Assembly (NCBI GenBank): GCA_041399155.1
Contig: JAWKTI010000001.1
Location: 1,302,001 to 1,366,000, forward strand
Source: Zavarzinella sp.
Lineage (GTDB): Bacteria > Planctomycetota > Planctomycetia > Gemmatales > Gemmataceae
Direction: 5' to 3'
DNA: 64,000 bases
A model generated the notes under the pieces. That model worked only from the letters and a program-made list of their open reading frames with translations. It was not told the DNA's origin and ran no database searches. A program made the translations under genes and the position numbers. Positions 9,903 to 19,495 of the stretch are shown here, in pieces; within the stretch, counting starts at the first letter, position 1; every line of letters begins with the position of its first letter.

Positions 9903-10628
9903 ATGGTTTTCATGTTTAAATTAGATCGCAGACGACAAGTTGCCGAATTAATGGATGATCCCCAGGTGCCGGTGGGTAACCACCACCAGGCACTGCGTGG
10001 GTTGAGTCGGATCAACTGGTTCAGCAACAGTTCCGGTATCCTTTTTAAACCAATCCAGCAAATAGCCCAGTCTCATCCCGGGCATCAACTTACACTGCTG
10101 GACATTGCCACTGGTGGGGGTGATGTCGTAATTCGCCTGAAGAATAAATGCGAACGCCTGGGAATACCTATCAAATTCAGTGCCACGGACATTAGCCAGA
10201 CGGCACTGGATATGGCTGCAAAAAAACCGGGTGCCAAGGGAATCCACTGGTTTCAACATAATATTATCAATGATGGAATATTGCAAAATTACGATATTGT
10301 AATTTCATCGTTGTTTATTCACCACCTGGAAGAAGAAGAGCTACACGTGGTGCTGCAGCGATTTCGGGAGATCGCCCGCAAAGCCATACTGATTAACGAC
10401 TTGCGTCGTTGCGTGTGCGGCTGGTGGGCAGCAAAAATTATTCCCAGATTTTTGTCTCGGTCGCGAATTGTTCATTTCGATGGCCCCGTTTCCGTGGCAG
10501 GTGCTTTCACTTCAGAAGAATTACTGCATTACGCACGCCAGGCGGGCTGGGAAGGTGCCAAAGTCCAGCACGTTTTTCCGTGGCGCATGTTGTTGGAATG
10601 GCACACACCGAAACTGGAAGCTGCGTAA
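9903..10628 (+). CDS. Class I SAM-dependent methyltransferase (UbiE-like)
   Basis: Small-molecule methyltransferase of about 241 residues. The SAM-binding glycine motif is LLDIATGGGDV, followed by the acidic end of strand two in SATDISQTAL. Strand four reads YDIVISSLFIHH. The C-terminal half has the helical substrate lid common in UbiE/quinone-type enzymes of planctomycetes, where homologues often sit near type III polyketide synthases. None is seen here. The frame stays open upstream to a TTG at 9882, so the start is uncertain; I prefer the ATG at 9903 because neither site has a strong ribosome-binding sequence. Confidence 0.82.
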   Translation: MVFMFKLDRRRQVAELMDDPQVPVGNHHQALRGLSRINWFSNSSGILFKPIQQIAQSHPGHQLTLLDIATGGGDVVIRLKNKCERLGIPIKFSATDISQTALDMAAKKPGAKGIHWFQHNIINDGILQNYDIVISSLFIHHLEEEELHVVLQRFREIARKAILINDLRRCVCGWWAAKIIPRFLSRSRIVHFDGPVSVAGAFTSEELLHYARQAGWEGAKVQHVFPWRMLLEWHTPKLEAA

Positions 10629-10677
10629 CACAGAATCGCAATTACATATGAGAATATCTCATTTGATGATGTGTAAT

Positions 10678-12024
10678 CTATTTTGCTGCGGCTTTTAATT
10701 CCTGAAATCGCTTCCGCATCTCTGCCAGTTGTTTGGCCGCACGTGGAGATTTGGCCATATCACTTTCTTCCATTGGATCATTCTGAAGATCAAACAATTG
10801 TTCATATTCAAATTCTGGCCAATACATGTATTTCCAATCTTTTCGCACCAGTGCTTCAGAAGACGGGATTCTGTCTTTATTGCTGATGGTGCCATGTTCG
10901 TAGAAGAATTCCTGCCGCCAAGCTGGAGGCTTTTCTGAAAGATAAAGCGGTGCAATGTCGGTCCCCTGCATCGTTTTCGGTGCGGGAAAACCCACGTAGG
11001 ACAGAATACTGGGTGCCAAGTCTACGCTTAAGGTAAATTCCGCACTTGTGATGCCATGTTTGGTCTGATTCGCTCGTGGATCGGCGATAATCAGTGGCAC
11101 GCGAATGCTTTCCTGGTGCGGGTACCACTTATCAGCAAGACCATGTTCCGCGTGGTAGTAACCGTTATCGGTGGTGAAAATAATGAGAGTATCATCATAA
11201 ATTTGTTGTTTTTTTAGTTCTGCGATAATTTTGCCGCACGTGGCGTCAACTTCGGTGGCTAGCCGATAATAGTTCTTCATCATTTTCTGATACTTTTCGG
11301 GTGTATCAAAGCGCCAGCCCCAACGCACGCGACCTTCATTCTTGTTGGTGAAGAACGGAGGCAGGCGTTTCCAGGACTCTTCCGTTGCGTTCTTGGGCAC
11401 AGGTATCGTCACATCTTCGTATAGTTTCATGCTTTGCGGTTGTGGTAGAAACTGTTCCGGATTGGGATCTTCCGCATGGGTAGCAAAAAAGGCAACCGTC
11501 AGACAAAATGGCTTATCAGCGGGGCGTTTTTGGAGAAATTCCAGCGAATCCTGTTCATTTCGTTGCGTAACATGGATTTTTTTGCCATCAATCATGTACC
11601 AATGTCTGCCAGCATAGGATTTGCCAAAGTCGTACTCTTTTGCCGGGAATGGGCCGTTGTGCCATTTGCCCACATGCCCCACATGGTAGCCATTGGCACG
11701 AAGTATCCCTGGATAGGTTTCGGAAAATGGCGTGTTGAATTTAGTAAATGCACGGCAACCATGACGCGACATCCATTGGCCGGTCAACAGAGTTGCTCGG
11801 CTGACCCCACAGATAGCAGTGGTGGTGCAATTATGGGTAAATCGCACACCTTTTGCAGCCAACTCATCAAGGTGCGGTGTTTTTACAACGGGATTGCCAG
11901 CCACACCCAGCGTATCAAATCGCCAATCATCGGCGTACAGCACTACTACGTGACGATTTTTTGCTTGAACGGTAGCAGTTGCCAGCCCACAAAAGGCGAT
12001 CAGCACTAGAAATCTGCGTAACAT
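10678..12024 (-). CDS. Secreted sulfatase with a variant CGVSR active site
   Basis: A second type I sulfatase (448 residues) with a signal peptide (1-21) and metal ligands D32-D33 in YADDWRFD. The active-site signature reads [11 protein letters not shown] from C72, so the proline usually found two residues after the cysteine is replaced by valine. [14 protein letters not shown] (around residue 290) supplies the second metal site, as in heparan/iduronate- and choline-sulfatase-like branches. It is a single gene, unrelated in sequence context to the first sulfatase. Desulfation of glycans is the likely role. Confidence 0.92.
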   Translation of the reverse strand: MLRRFLVLIAFCGLATATVQAKNRHVVVLYADDWRFDTLGVAGNPVVKTPHLDELAAKGVRFTHNCTTTAICGVSRATLLTGQWMSRHGCRAFTKFNTPFSETYPGILRANGYHVGHVGKWHNGPFPAKEYDFGKSYAGRHWYMIDGKKIHVTQRNEQDSLEFLQKRPADKPFCLTVAFFATHAEDPNPEQFLPQPQSMKLYEDVTIPVPKNATEESWKRLPPFFTNKNEGRVRWGWRFDTPEKYQKMMKNYYRLATEVDATCGKIIAELKKQQIYDDTLIIFTTDNGYYHAEHGLADKWYPHQESIRVPLIIADPRANQTKHGITSAEFTLSVDLAPSILSYVGFPAPKTMQGTDIAPLYLSEKPPAWRQEFFYEHGTISNKDRIPSSEALVRKDWKYMYWPEFEYEQLFDLQNDPMEESDMAKSPRAAKQLAEMRKRFQELKAAAK

Positions 12025-12376
12025 GGCATCCTAATGGAAAAGGGGTGAATTTGTTTCTGTTTTACGGAAATGAAGCAGCAGAAAAACACCCATGCTCTTC
12101 TGAGCCGAATTAATACTTGCAAGGTGGTACAGCGTCTACCGATGGTGGCACCTTGCTGGTGCGGATTGATTACAATTAGGATTTCTTCGGAAATCGGTTG
12201 CGCCATACGGAATATGGCACTGTACCCATTGTGTCGTCCGAGCAGTGCGTTTATGATGGGCGAAGATGGTAGAGAGCGTCTGCAATTTAATACGGAACGA
12301 AAATTGCGATGTATACATCGATCATTGGCATTGGGGCCGAAAAAAATCAAAGCACAATAAATTGAGTGGTGCGTTT
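12025..12376. other. Intergenic region without a recognisable gene
   Basis: This 352-base gap lies upstream of the second sulfatase and downstream of the small gene ending at 12377. Several short frames are open on both strands, but none has a ribosome site or family resemblance. The one clear element is the 14-base palindrome at 12307-12320. Confidence 0.5.
12307..12320. promoter_or_regulatory. Perfect 14-bp palindrome
   Basis: CGATGTATACATCG is a gapless perfect palindrome about 280 bases upstream of the second sulfatase start. It could be a regulator site. At this length a chance occurrence in 64 kb is possible, so confidence is low. Confidence 0.2.
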
Positions 12377-12853
12377 TTATTGACGCCAATTGCATTGAGC
12401 TACCAATGCAATAGCAAAATTGTCAGAAATCCAACTGTCTTGAAAAAAGATTATTCCATCCGATGATTCGATTACAGCTTCCAGCATCCATGTTGAAATT
12501 GGTAGGGATTGTGAATCTAAATCAATCTTTACAAATTCGTTCAGGACACTTCCCGACAACCAAATCCAATCTCTGTCATGGAGGTCACTAATCCATGCTT
12601 GAAGGCTGAATTTTGAATCAGCTCGAAACCAATCAGGGAGCATCTTTTCACATTCATCATCAGTAGGCCATTCACCAAGTTCTTCATCTCGCCATGTGCC
12701 CCATGACGCTACTGTACTCCAAACATCTTTGACCCGATTCAGTAAGGTAATAGCTGGCATTCCGTGCAATGGAAATGCAATTATCGTTCGGCCAAAACAT
12801 TCCGGTTGTCGAGTATGCTCGTATTTCAAGTTAAGGAATTCCTGAGTTTGCAT
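12377..12853 (-). CDS. Unrecognised 158-residue protein, possible orphan immunity protein
   Basis: I do not recognise the family. The start at 12853 is well supported: a perfect AGGAGG (12860-12865) lies six bases ahead of the ATG, and the protein begins MQTQEFLNLKYEH. The frame stays open further upstream, but that part reads like an RHS-protein fragment. The protein is acidic, tryptophan-rich (WGTWRDEELGEW, DRDWIWL) and has no signal peptide or membrane helix. Small, acidic, cytoplasmic and placed directly after an RHS-like C-terminal fragment, it fits the profile of an immunity protein left behind by a polymorphic toxin locus. That role is inference. Confidence 0.72.
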   Translation of the reverse strand: MQTQEFLNLKYEHTRQPECFGRTIIAFPLHGMPAITLLNRVKDVWSTVASWGTWRDEELGEWPTDDECEKMLPDWFRADSKFSLQAWISDLHDRDWIWLSGSVLNEFVKIDLDSQSLPISTWMLEAVIESSDGIIFFQDSWISDNFAIALVAQCNWRQ

Positions 12854-13054
12854 TTTTATCCTCCTGCTCTTGAAACTCGACCGGAAGCTGCCATCAAAAG
12901 TAATATGATTGGTCAACCTGTTGGCAAAGCCACCGTTACCACCGATTGCATTGTACGCAAATGTGCGCGTGCCATCTGTCAGCAACCGATCGACGGTATC
13001 TTATCATGAAAGTACAGTGTTCGCCATTCTCCACTACCAGCGGCAGGCAGGCAT
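12854..13054 (-). pseudogene. Remnant of an RHS/YD-repeat core (frameshifted)
   Basis: On the minus strand one frame reads GEWRTLYFHDKIPS and the adjacent frame continues RLLTDGTRTFAYNAIG. Joined, these match the pattern of the RHS-associated core (YxHDxLGSxRLLTDxxG...YDAFG). One missing base around 12988-12991 would restore a continuous frame. Stops close both frames elsewhere, so no intact gene exists here. The fragment ends at the ribosome site of the small gene that starts at 12853. The identification rests on motif memory over about 30 residues, so it is moderate at best. Confidence 0.42.
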
Positions 13055-13167
13055 TGGTATTGTGAAGGAATTTTCATAATTCTGGTTGACAGCAGGGAAT
13101 CGGATTGCACAGCAACGCCTTGCGAAAAATCCATAACAATTCCAGATAACATTCCGCTGCACAAGCA

Positions 13168-14472
13168 ATGAGTACGAATATGTTTCCCGAAATACACCAG
13201 ATTCACCAGAATCTCCCCCACACCACGATAACGGATCTAGAAGCCGCAGTGAGCGAAGCGTGGAAAAAATCACGTTCATTTGCACGTATTCAACCTGGAA
13301 TGCGGATCGCTGTGGGCGTTGGCTCACGGGGAATCTCCAATATTGCCCGAATCACCCGGGCCACGATCATCACCTTGCAGGAAATGGGTGCCAAACCATT
13401 TCTTGTGGCTGCGATGGGCTCGCACGGTGGAGCAACCCCGGAAGGCCAGCGTACGCTACTGGCAGACTATGGTATCACGGAAGAATCGATGCAAGTGCCC
13501 ATCCTGACCGATATGGACGTCGATGTGATCGGTACCAACAGTTGGGACGCACCGGTATACTGGGATCGCAATGCTTTACAAGCTGATGGCGTGGTGACGA
13601 TTGCCCGCATCAAGCCCCACACAGACTACCGTGGGAAATACGAATCCGGTTTAATGAAAATGGCAGTTATTGGTTTTGGTAAACGTGCGGGTGCGGCACA
13701 GATCCATCTTTATGGTGCGACAGCACTACGGGACATGATCCCTGAATCAATGAATGTGATCCTTGAAAAAACCAAATATTTCGGCGGTCTGGGGATAATC
13801 GAAAACGCCCACGAAGAAACCCACCATCTGGAAGTAGTGGATCGTGACGATTTATTGACCCGAGAGCCTGAATTATTAAAAATCGCTCATCAACAGATCG
13901 GAAAATTGCCTTTTGAGCAATTGGATCTGCTCGTGATTGGCGAAATTGGCAAAAATTATTCGGGTTCGGGGATCGATCCTAACGTAGTGGGGCGATTTCT
14001 GGTGGAAACTGCACCCGATCTGGACCTTGCACCACCCCACATTACGCGGATTTGTGCCCTGGACCTTTCTCCAGAAAGTCATGGCAATGGCGTGGGGTGC
14101 GGCATTGCTGATCTGATCAGCAAACGGCTGGCAGATGCAATTGACCCGAACATTACACGTACCAACGTGTTGACAGCCTGCTTTCTCTGGCGTGCAAAAG
14201 TGCCGTTTTCATTCCCCACTGATCAGGATGGTATCCGGGTCGGTCTGGAAACCTGCTGGCAACCAATTTGGGAGAAAATTCGCATGGCAATCATTCCCAA
14301 TTCTCTGGAAGTTGCAGATTATTATGTTTCGCAGGCTTTATTGGAAGAAGTGGGGAAACACCCAAATCAGGTAATTACAGGACAAAAAATGCATCTTCCT
14401 TTTGATGAATCGGGAAACCTGATTCAGGAAGAATTATTCCCACATTCGGTAAGATCCCGCCGAAGTCATTAA
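13168..14472 (+). CDS. LarA-like (DUF2088, lactate racemase domain) protein
   Basis: A 434-residue protein of the DUF2088/lactate-racemase-domain family. Residues 40-120 carry the conserved core VGSRGISNIARI and AAMGSHGGATPEGQ; a second block reads IARIKPHTDYRGKYESGLMKM. LarA proper is a nickel-pincer enzyme that racemises lactate. This subgroup lacks the exact LarA catalytic layout, and no larB, larC or larE is nearby, so a racemase role is not proven. No signal peptide is visible, which suggests a cytoplasmic protein. It is monocistronic. Confidence 0.83.
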   Translation: MSTNMFPEIHQIHQNLPHTTITDLEAAVSEAWKKSRSFARIQPGMRIAVGVGSRGISNIARITRATIITLQEMGAKPFLVAAMGSHGGATPEGQRTLLADYGITEESMQVPILTDMDVDVIGTNSWDAPVYWDRNALQADGVVTIARIKPHTDYRGKYESGLMKMAVIGFGKRAGAAQIHLYGATALRDMIPESMNVILEKTKYFGGLGIIENAHEETHHLEVVDRDDLLTREPELLKIAHQQIGKLPFEQLDLLVIGEIGKNYSGSGIDPNVVGRFLVETAPDLDLAPPHITRICALDLSPESHGNGVGCGIADLISKRLADAIDPNITRTNVLTACFLWRAKVPFSFPTDQDGIRVGLETCWQPIWEKIRMAIIPNSLEVADYYVSQALLEEVGKHPNQVITGQKMHLPFDESGNLIQEELFPHSVRSRRSH

Positions 14473-16156
<1,684 letters not shown>

Positions 16157-16172
16157 TCATCCCAGATGAAAT

Positions 16173-16820
16173 CTACCAGCTTTCTTCCATCGCATTGACA
16201 ATTTTTTTTGCCAGTCGCTTGAGTACCATGTCAACACCCGTTGCGGTGGTTTCACCCACTTCAGGCAGGATCCGACCAGTATCTGTAATCACCACAGGGA
16301 TCGGCACATCGGGCAAACGTTCCTTGGGTGGGTGATTCGGATCGAAAACCACATTCCCCATAGTAGTGTCTTCTTTGGTTTTCGGATTAGTCAGAATTTG
16401 GCCTTCACGACCGGGTCGGAGGTCGTGCCAGACAATTTCCACACTTACCACCAACTGAACTTCACGAGCTTCATTAAATGGAGTGACGTTGAGAATCTGT
16501 TTTTGAAGTAGCGCAATTGTCCCTTGTAGTTCTGTGTCGGCCCGGTCAGGATCGCTAATCACTTTCATTGGCGTTTTCTTTTCGATTTCGTCGCCAACGA
16601 ATCGAGTCAGATGCATTTCCAGGTCACGATAAGGACCTGTCACAAATGCCCGATTTTTGAACACAGGAATATAAACCGACTGAATGCTGGGATCGAAATT
16701 TGGTCGCGTACTGTATCCCAGGAGCGACCATTGCCCATCCGAGGCACACCCGCACACCAATGTGGTGGCAAAACCCAGCGTAGTACCCAGAAACGTGCGT
16801 CGATTGTGCAAGGATGACAT
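16173..16820 (-). CDS. lptE: LPS-assembly lipoprotein LptE-like
   Basis: A 215-residue outer-membrane lipoprotein of the LptE type, the partner of LptD in lipopolysaccharide insertion. The N-terminus carries a twin-arginine-looking NRRTFLG, a hydrophobic run and a lipobox ending VCGC. The body has the characteristic SIQSVYIPVFKN motif and a beta/alpha pattern like LptE/DUF799-type lipoproteins. It follows the BamD-like gene by 27 bases on the same strand, so both outer-membrane assembly lipoproteins are probably cotranscribed. The gene symbol rests on family resemblance and context, not on an alignment. Confidence 0.78.
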   Translation of the reverse strand: MSSLHNRRTFLGTTLGFATTLVCGCASDGQWSLLGYSTRPNFDPSIQSVYIPVFKNRAFVTGPYRDLEMHLTRFVGDEIEKKTPMKVISDPDRADTELQGTIALLQKQILNVTPFNEAREVQLVVSVEIVWHDLRPGREGQILTNPKTKEDTTMGNVVFDPNHPPKERLPDVPIPVVITDTGRILPEVGETTATGVDMVLKRLAKKIVNAMEESW

Positions 16821-16847
16821 TTTCGTAAACTCTTATTTGATAACAAC

Positions 16848-18122
16848 TTAGCGAGGTAGAATCTCTTTCGGTACTACCTGGCTTGGCGTGGGAGTTGCTG
16901 GTTGTTGAGATTCCGGGCTCGCTTCCAGATGTTTCAATTCAGGTACAGTAGTGCGATCCAGAGAAGGAATCGTTTCGCCCAGCACGTATTCTTTCCAGAA
17001 TCTGCGGCTACGCCCCAAAAGTGAAGGATTTTTCATGTCTTCAACTTCTTTTTTCAACTCCGCCTGTCGTTCGACTGCTAAATCACTGAATGGTTTGATT
17101 CCCGGGTAAGTGCGTTGTACGAGCTCGTAATACCACCAGGCTGCACCTGGATGGCCACTTCGGCGGTAGAATTCACCCATCTGAAAATCTTTTTCTGCCT
17201 GTTGGTAACGCACCATGAGTGCCTGTTTGTCGAGAAATTCCCCACGGGTGCGGTTCATTTCCGGACTGGTGTTTCGTGCGGTGGTGATTAACCGCATTGC
17301 TTCCTGAACATCTTCGGAATCGTAAGTTGCACCCTGCGAAGTATTACTTCGCGCGACGATTGCCATTTCCAGTGCCTGATCCCGTAGTGGGCTTTTATCG
17401 TGGGTTTCGACTAATTGCTGGAAAAATTGTGCAGATTCTTTATATCGCCCACGTAAAAAGTTGACCCGCCCCAGCATGAAGAGTGCTTTATCGGCATATG
17501 GCCCGGTGGGATCACCAAAGTACGCATTCTCCAGTGTTTTCAGTGCTTCACCTTCCGTATTCACGAATGGCTTGTTGCGTTCGAAGTTCACTGGCACAAT
17601 CCGGTCGTAGACGCTTTTAGGCTTGCGTTCTTCTTCAGGCAATAGTTCCTGGCGGGTATCGTCGAGCCACACATCAGCAATCTGGAACATTCTGCCAATT
17701 GCCTGTGTGCGATAGATCCCACTGGGGAAGTCCTGCAGCAATCGGTGGTAGGTGGCCGCAGCATCTGGCAAGTAACCATCGAGCCGCAGGCACTCACCTT
17801 GGAAATATCGCGCTTTTTCAGCGATTTCCGGTCGATTGCGAGTATCTTCTGCAACAGCTTCATATTTCTTTAATGCTTCGCTGTATGCTTTTTGTTCAAA
17901 GAGGGCATCTGCCTGAACAATGGGATCATTAGGATCCACATTGGGAGTGGCAACAGGTTCTGAATTGCCAGCCTGCACGATGGGGCTTTTTTCCGTTTCA
18001 TCTTTCCAGAAAGGCGTTTTTTTATTGCTGGCAAGATCCGGGCTTGCAGACAGGCACCCAGAAAACCATGGAAGTGCTATCAGGAAAATGTTTCGCGTCC
18101 AACGCTTGATCGACCCTTGCAT
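16848..18122 (-). CDS. BamD-like outer-membrane assembly lipoprotein with TPR repeats
   Basis: Exported lipoprotein (424 residues) with a lipobox near residues 18-22 (WFSGC) followed by a BamD/YfiO-like set of tetratricopeptide helices. Examples are ALKKYEAVAED, ARYFQGECLRLDGYLPDAAATYHRLLQDFP and AYFGDPTGPYADKALFMLGR. BamD supports BamA in folding outer-membrane beta-barrels. It is longer than E. coli BamD (about 245 residues), with extra TPRs and a low-complexity proline/threonine tail. A strong AAGGAGG site precedes the ATG. It sits between recO (34-base gap) and lptE. Confidence 0.82.
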   Translation of the reverse strand: MQGSIKRWTRNIFLIALPWFSGCLSASPDLASNKKTPFWKDETEKSPIVQAGNSEPVATPNVDPNDPIVQADALFEQKAYSEALKKYEAVAEDTRNRPEIAEKARYFQGECLRLDGYLPDAAATYHRLLQDFPSGIYRTQAIGRMFQIADVWLDDTRQELLPEEERKPKSVYDRIVPVNFERNKPFVNTEGEALKTLENAYFGDPTGPYADKALFMLGRVNFLRGRYKESAQFFQQLVETHDKSPLRDQALEMAIVARSNTSQGATYDSEDVQEAMRLITTARNTSPEMNRTRGEFLDKQALMVRYQQAEKDFQMGEFYRRSGHPGAAWWYYELVQRTYPGIKPFSDLAVERQAELKKEVEDMKNPSLLGRSRRFWKEYVLGETIPSLDRTTVPELKHLEASPESQQPATPTPSQVVPKEILPR

Positions 18123-18156
18123 TCCCCCAACCTCCTTGTCGAAACCTACCGTGAAG

Positions 18157-18876
18157 TCACATCGGCAAATATTTGCAAACTCGTGACGGTCGCCCCAGAA
18201 TCTCAGTCACGGTCAAATTTAATATTTCTCTCACATTCTGGTCTGGCTCTACCGCCGTTCCAGCATTCAGCGTTACTAACTGCTGCAACGTAGTCTCAGC
18301 AAGTACCATTCTCTGTCGTTGAGTGCCAGAACAATCTCGGCATACCAGCCCACCCCCGGAAACAGTGTAAAGCGCCTTCCCTCGGCCTGGGTATGGCTTC
18401 CTGCACGCAACACAACAATCAAGGCAGGGCTGGTAGCCGATTTCGTGCAACCAACCAACCTCGAAGAGTGCCACAACGCTTTTCCATGCTGGTTTCAGCC
18501 TCAATTGCTCCAACGCATGCACTGCCAGTTCAAACAGGCCAGGGTGGGGATCATTTTCCTGTGTTCCATCGCCCAGCAGTTCTGCAATGTAATACCCCGC
18601 ATTCAGTGCGTTCAGATCTGATCGAAGTGGCGTAAAGCGATGTTCTACGCGGGCTTCAGTAAGAATATCCAGTCTGCCAACACTGTTTCGGATCAGGACG
18701 ATACTGCAAATGTTCAGCAGGTCAAGTGCAACTTCAAAATTAGATTTCAGTCTTCGCCCACCTTTTGCAATTGCCTGAATCTTCCCAAATTCTCTTGTCC
18801 AAAGGGTGACAATCCGACTGGTTTCACTCCAATCGGTGCAACGAACGACAATTCCGACCGCTTTTTCATGTGACAT
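18157..18876 (-). CDS. recO: DNA repair protein RecO
   Basis: RecO (239 residues) helps load RecA on single-stranded DNA coated with SSB in the RecFOR pathway. The N-terminal OB-fold begins EKAVGIVVRCTDWSETSRIVTLWTRE-like; the key piece is the family motif around AIAKGGRR (near residue 38). The C-terminal part carries the zinc cysteines CLDC...CVAC...CRDC (about 150-190). It heads the minus-strand set recO, bamD-like, lptE. The start ATG gives a normal length. Confidence 0.93.
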   Translation of the reverse strand: MSHEKAVGIVVRCTDWSETSRIVTLWTREFGKIQAIAKGGRRLKSNFEVALDLLNICSIVLIRNSVGRLDILTEARVEHRFTPLRSDLNALNAGYYIAELLGDGTQENDPHPGLFELAVHALEQLRLKPAWKSVVALFEVGWLHEIGYQPCLDCCVACRKPYPGRGKALYTVSGGGLVCRDCSGTQRQRMVLAETTLQQLVTLNAGTAVEPDQNVREILNLTVTEILGRPSRVCKYLPM

Positions 18877-18991
18877 GCGAAAATTATTGTTATCTTGGTA
18901 TAGTTCCTGCTAACTCATAGCTTTTTTGTAAAAACCGTCAGGCATGTTCTATCGTACTGTAACAAGATTTGGACATACGTGAAAAGAACCA

Positions 18992-19453
18992 ATGAGTGGG
19001 AATACACCAGATCAAACGGAAATAGAAATGGTCGTGCCGTGGCAAATCAGCCCCACGCTAATCGAAGACACTGCAGAAGTAACTAAGTATTACGAAGATG
19101 AACCCTCCACCGTTAAAGTGGCGGACTTCCAACTTGTCCTGGTGTCCCCACAAACGATCCAGCATGAGTTCAAACTGACAGACGGTCCAACTCATCTGGG
19201 TCGGTTGCGTGGAAGTCAGTTTGACATCGACTTGAGTGGTTTCGAAACGCCAGGAGAGGTATTAATTTCACGTCGACACGCCTTGATCATTCGGCGGGGG
19301 AACGATTTGCGAATCGAAGACTTGAACAGTTTAAATGGAACATTGGTGAACGGCGAAATGTTACCCCAGGGTAGTTCCATTGCCTTACATGTGGGAGATC
19401 AGATTACCCTGGGTACCCTTGTACTCGAAGTAAAATTGGGTAAATTGAGTTAA
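18992..19453 (+). CDS. FHA-domain protein
   Basis: A 153-residue cytoplasmic protein whose C-terminal ~95 residues form a forkhead-associated domain, which binds phosphothreonine peptides. The FHA hallmarks are LGR (with an extended loop), ISRRHA, and LNSLNGTLVNG. The N-terminal 55 residues are acidic and contain a threonine-rich segment (EVTKYYEDEPSTVK) that could itself be phosphorylated, as in GarA/FhaA-type regulators; that is inference. It is 42 bases ahead of the pseudokinase-PP2C gene, so the two probably form an operon and work together in Ser/Thr phosphosignalling. Confidence 0.93.
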   Translation: MSGNTPDQTEIEMVVPWQISPTLIEDTAEVTKYYEDEPSTVKVADFQLVLVSPQTIQHEFKLTDGPTHLGRLRGSQFDIDLSGFETPGEVLISRRHALIIRRGNDLRIEDLNSLNGTLVNGEMLPQGSSIALHVGDQITLGTLVLEVKLGKLS

Positions 19454-19495
19454 GTTCTTTAGGTAAAATCACTTAAGTCAGAACGTTTTTCATTT

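Noticed and set aside
12006..12395. A 129-residue minus-strand frame upstream of the second sulfatase
   Set aside because: It overlaps the sulfatase start and the small gene's end, has no ribosome site and no recognisable domain.
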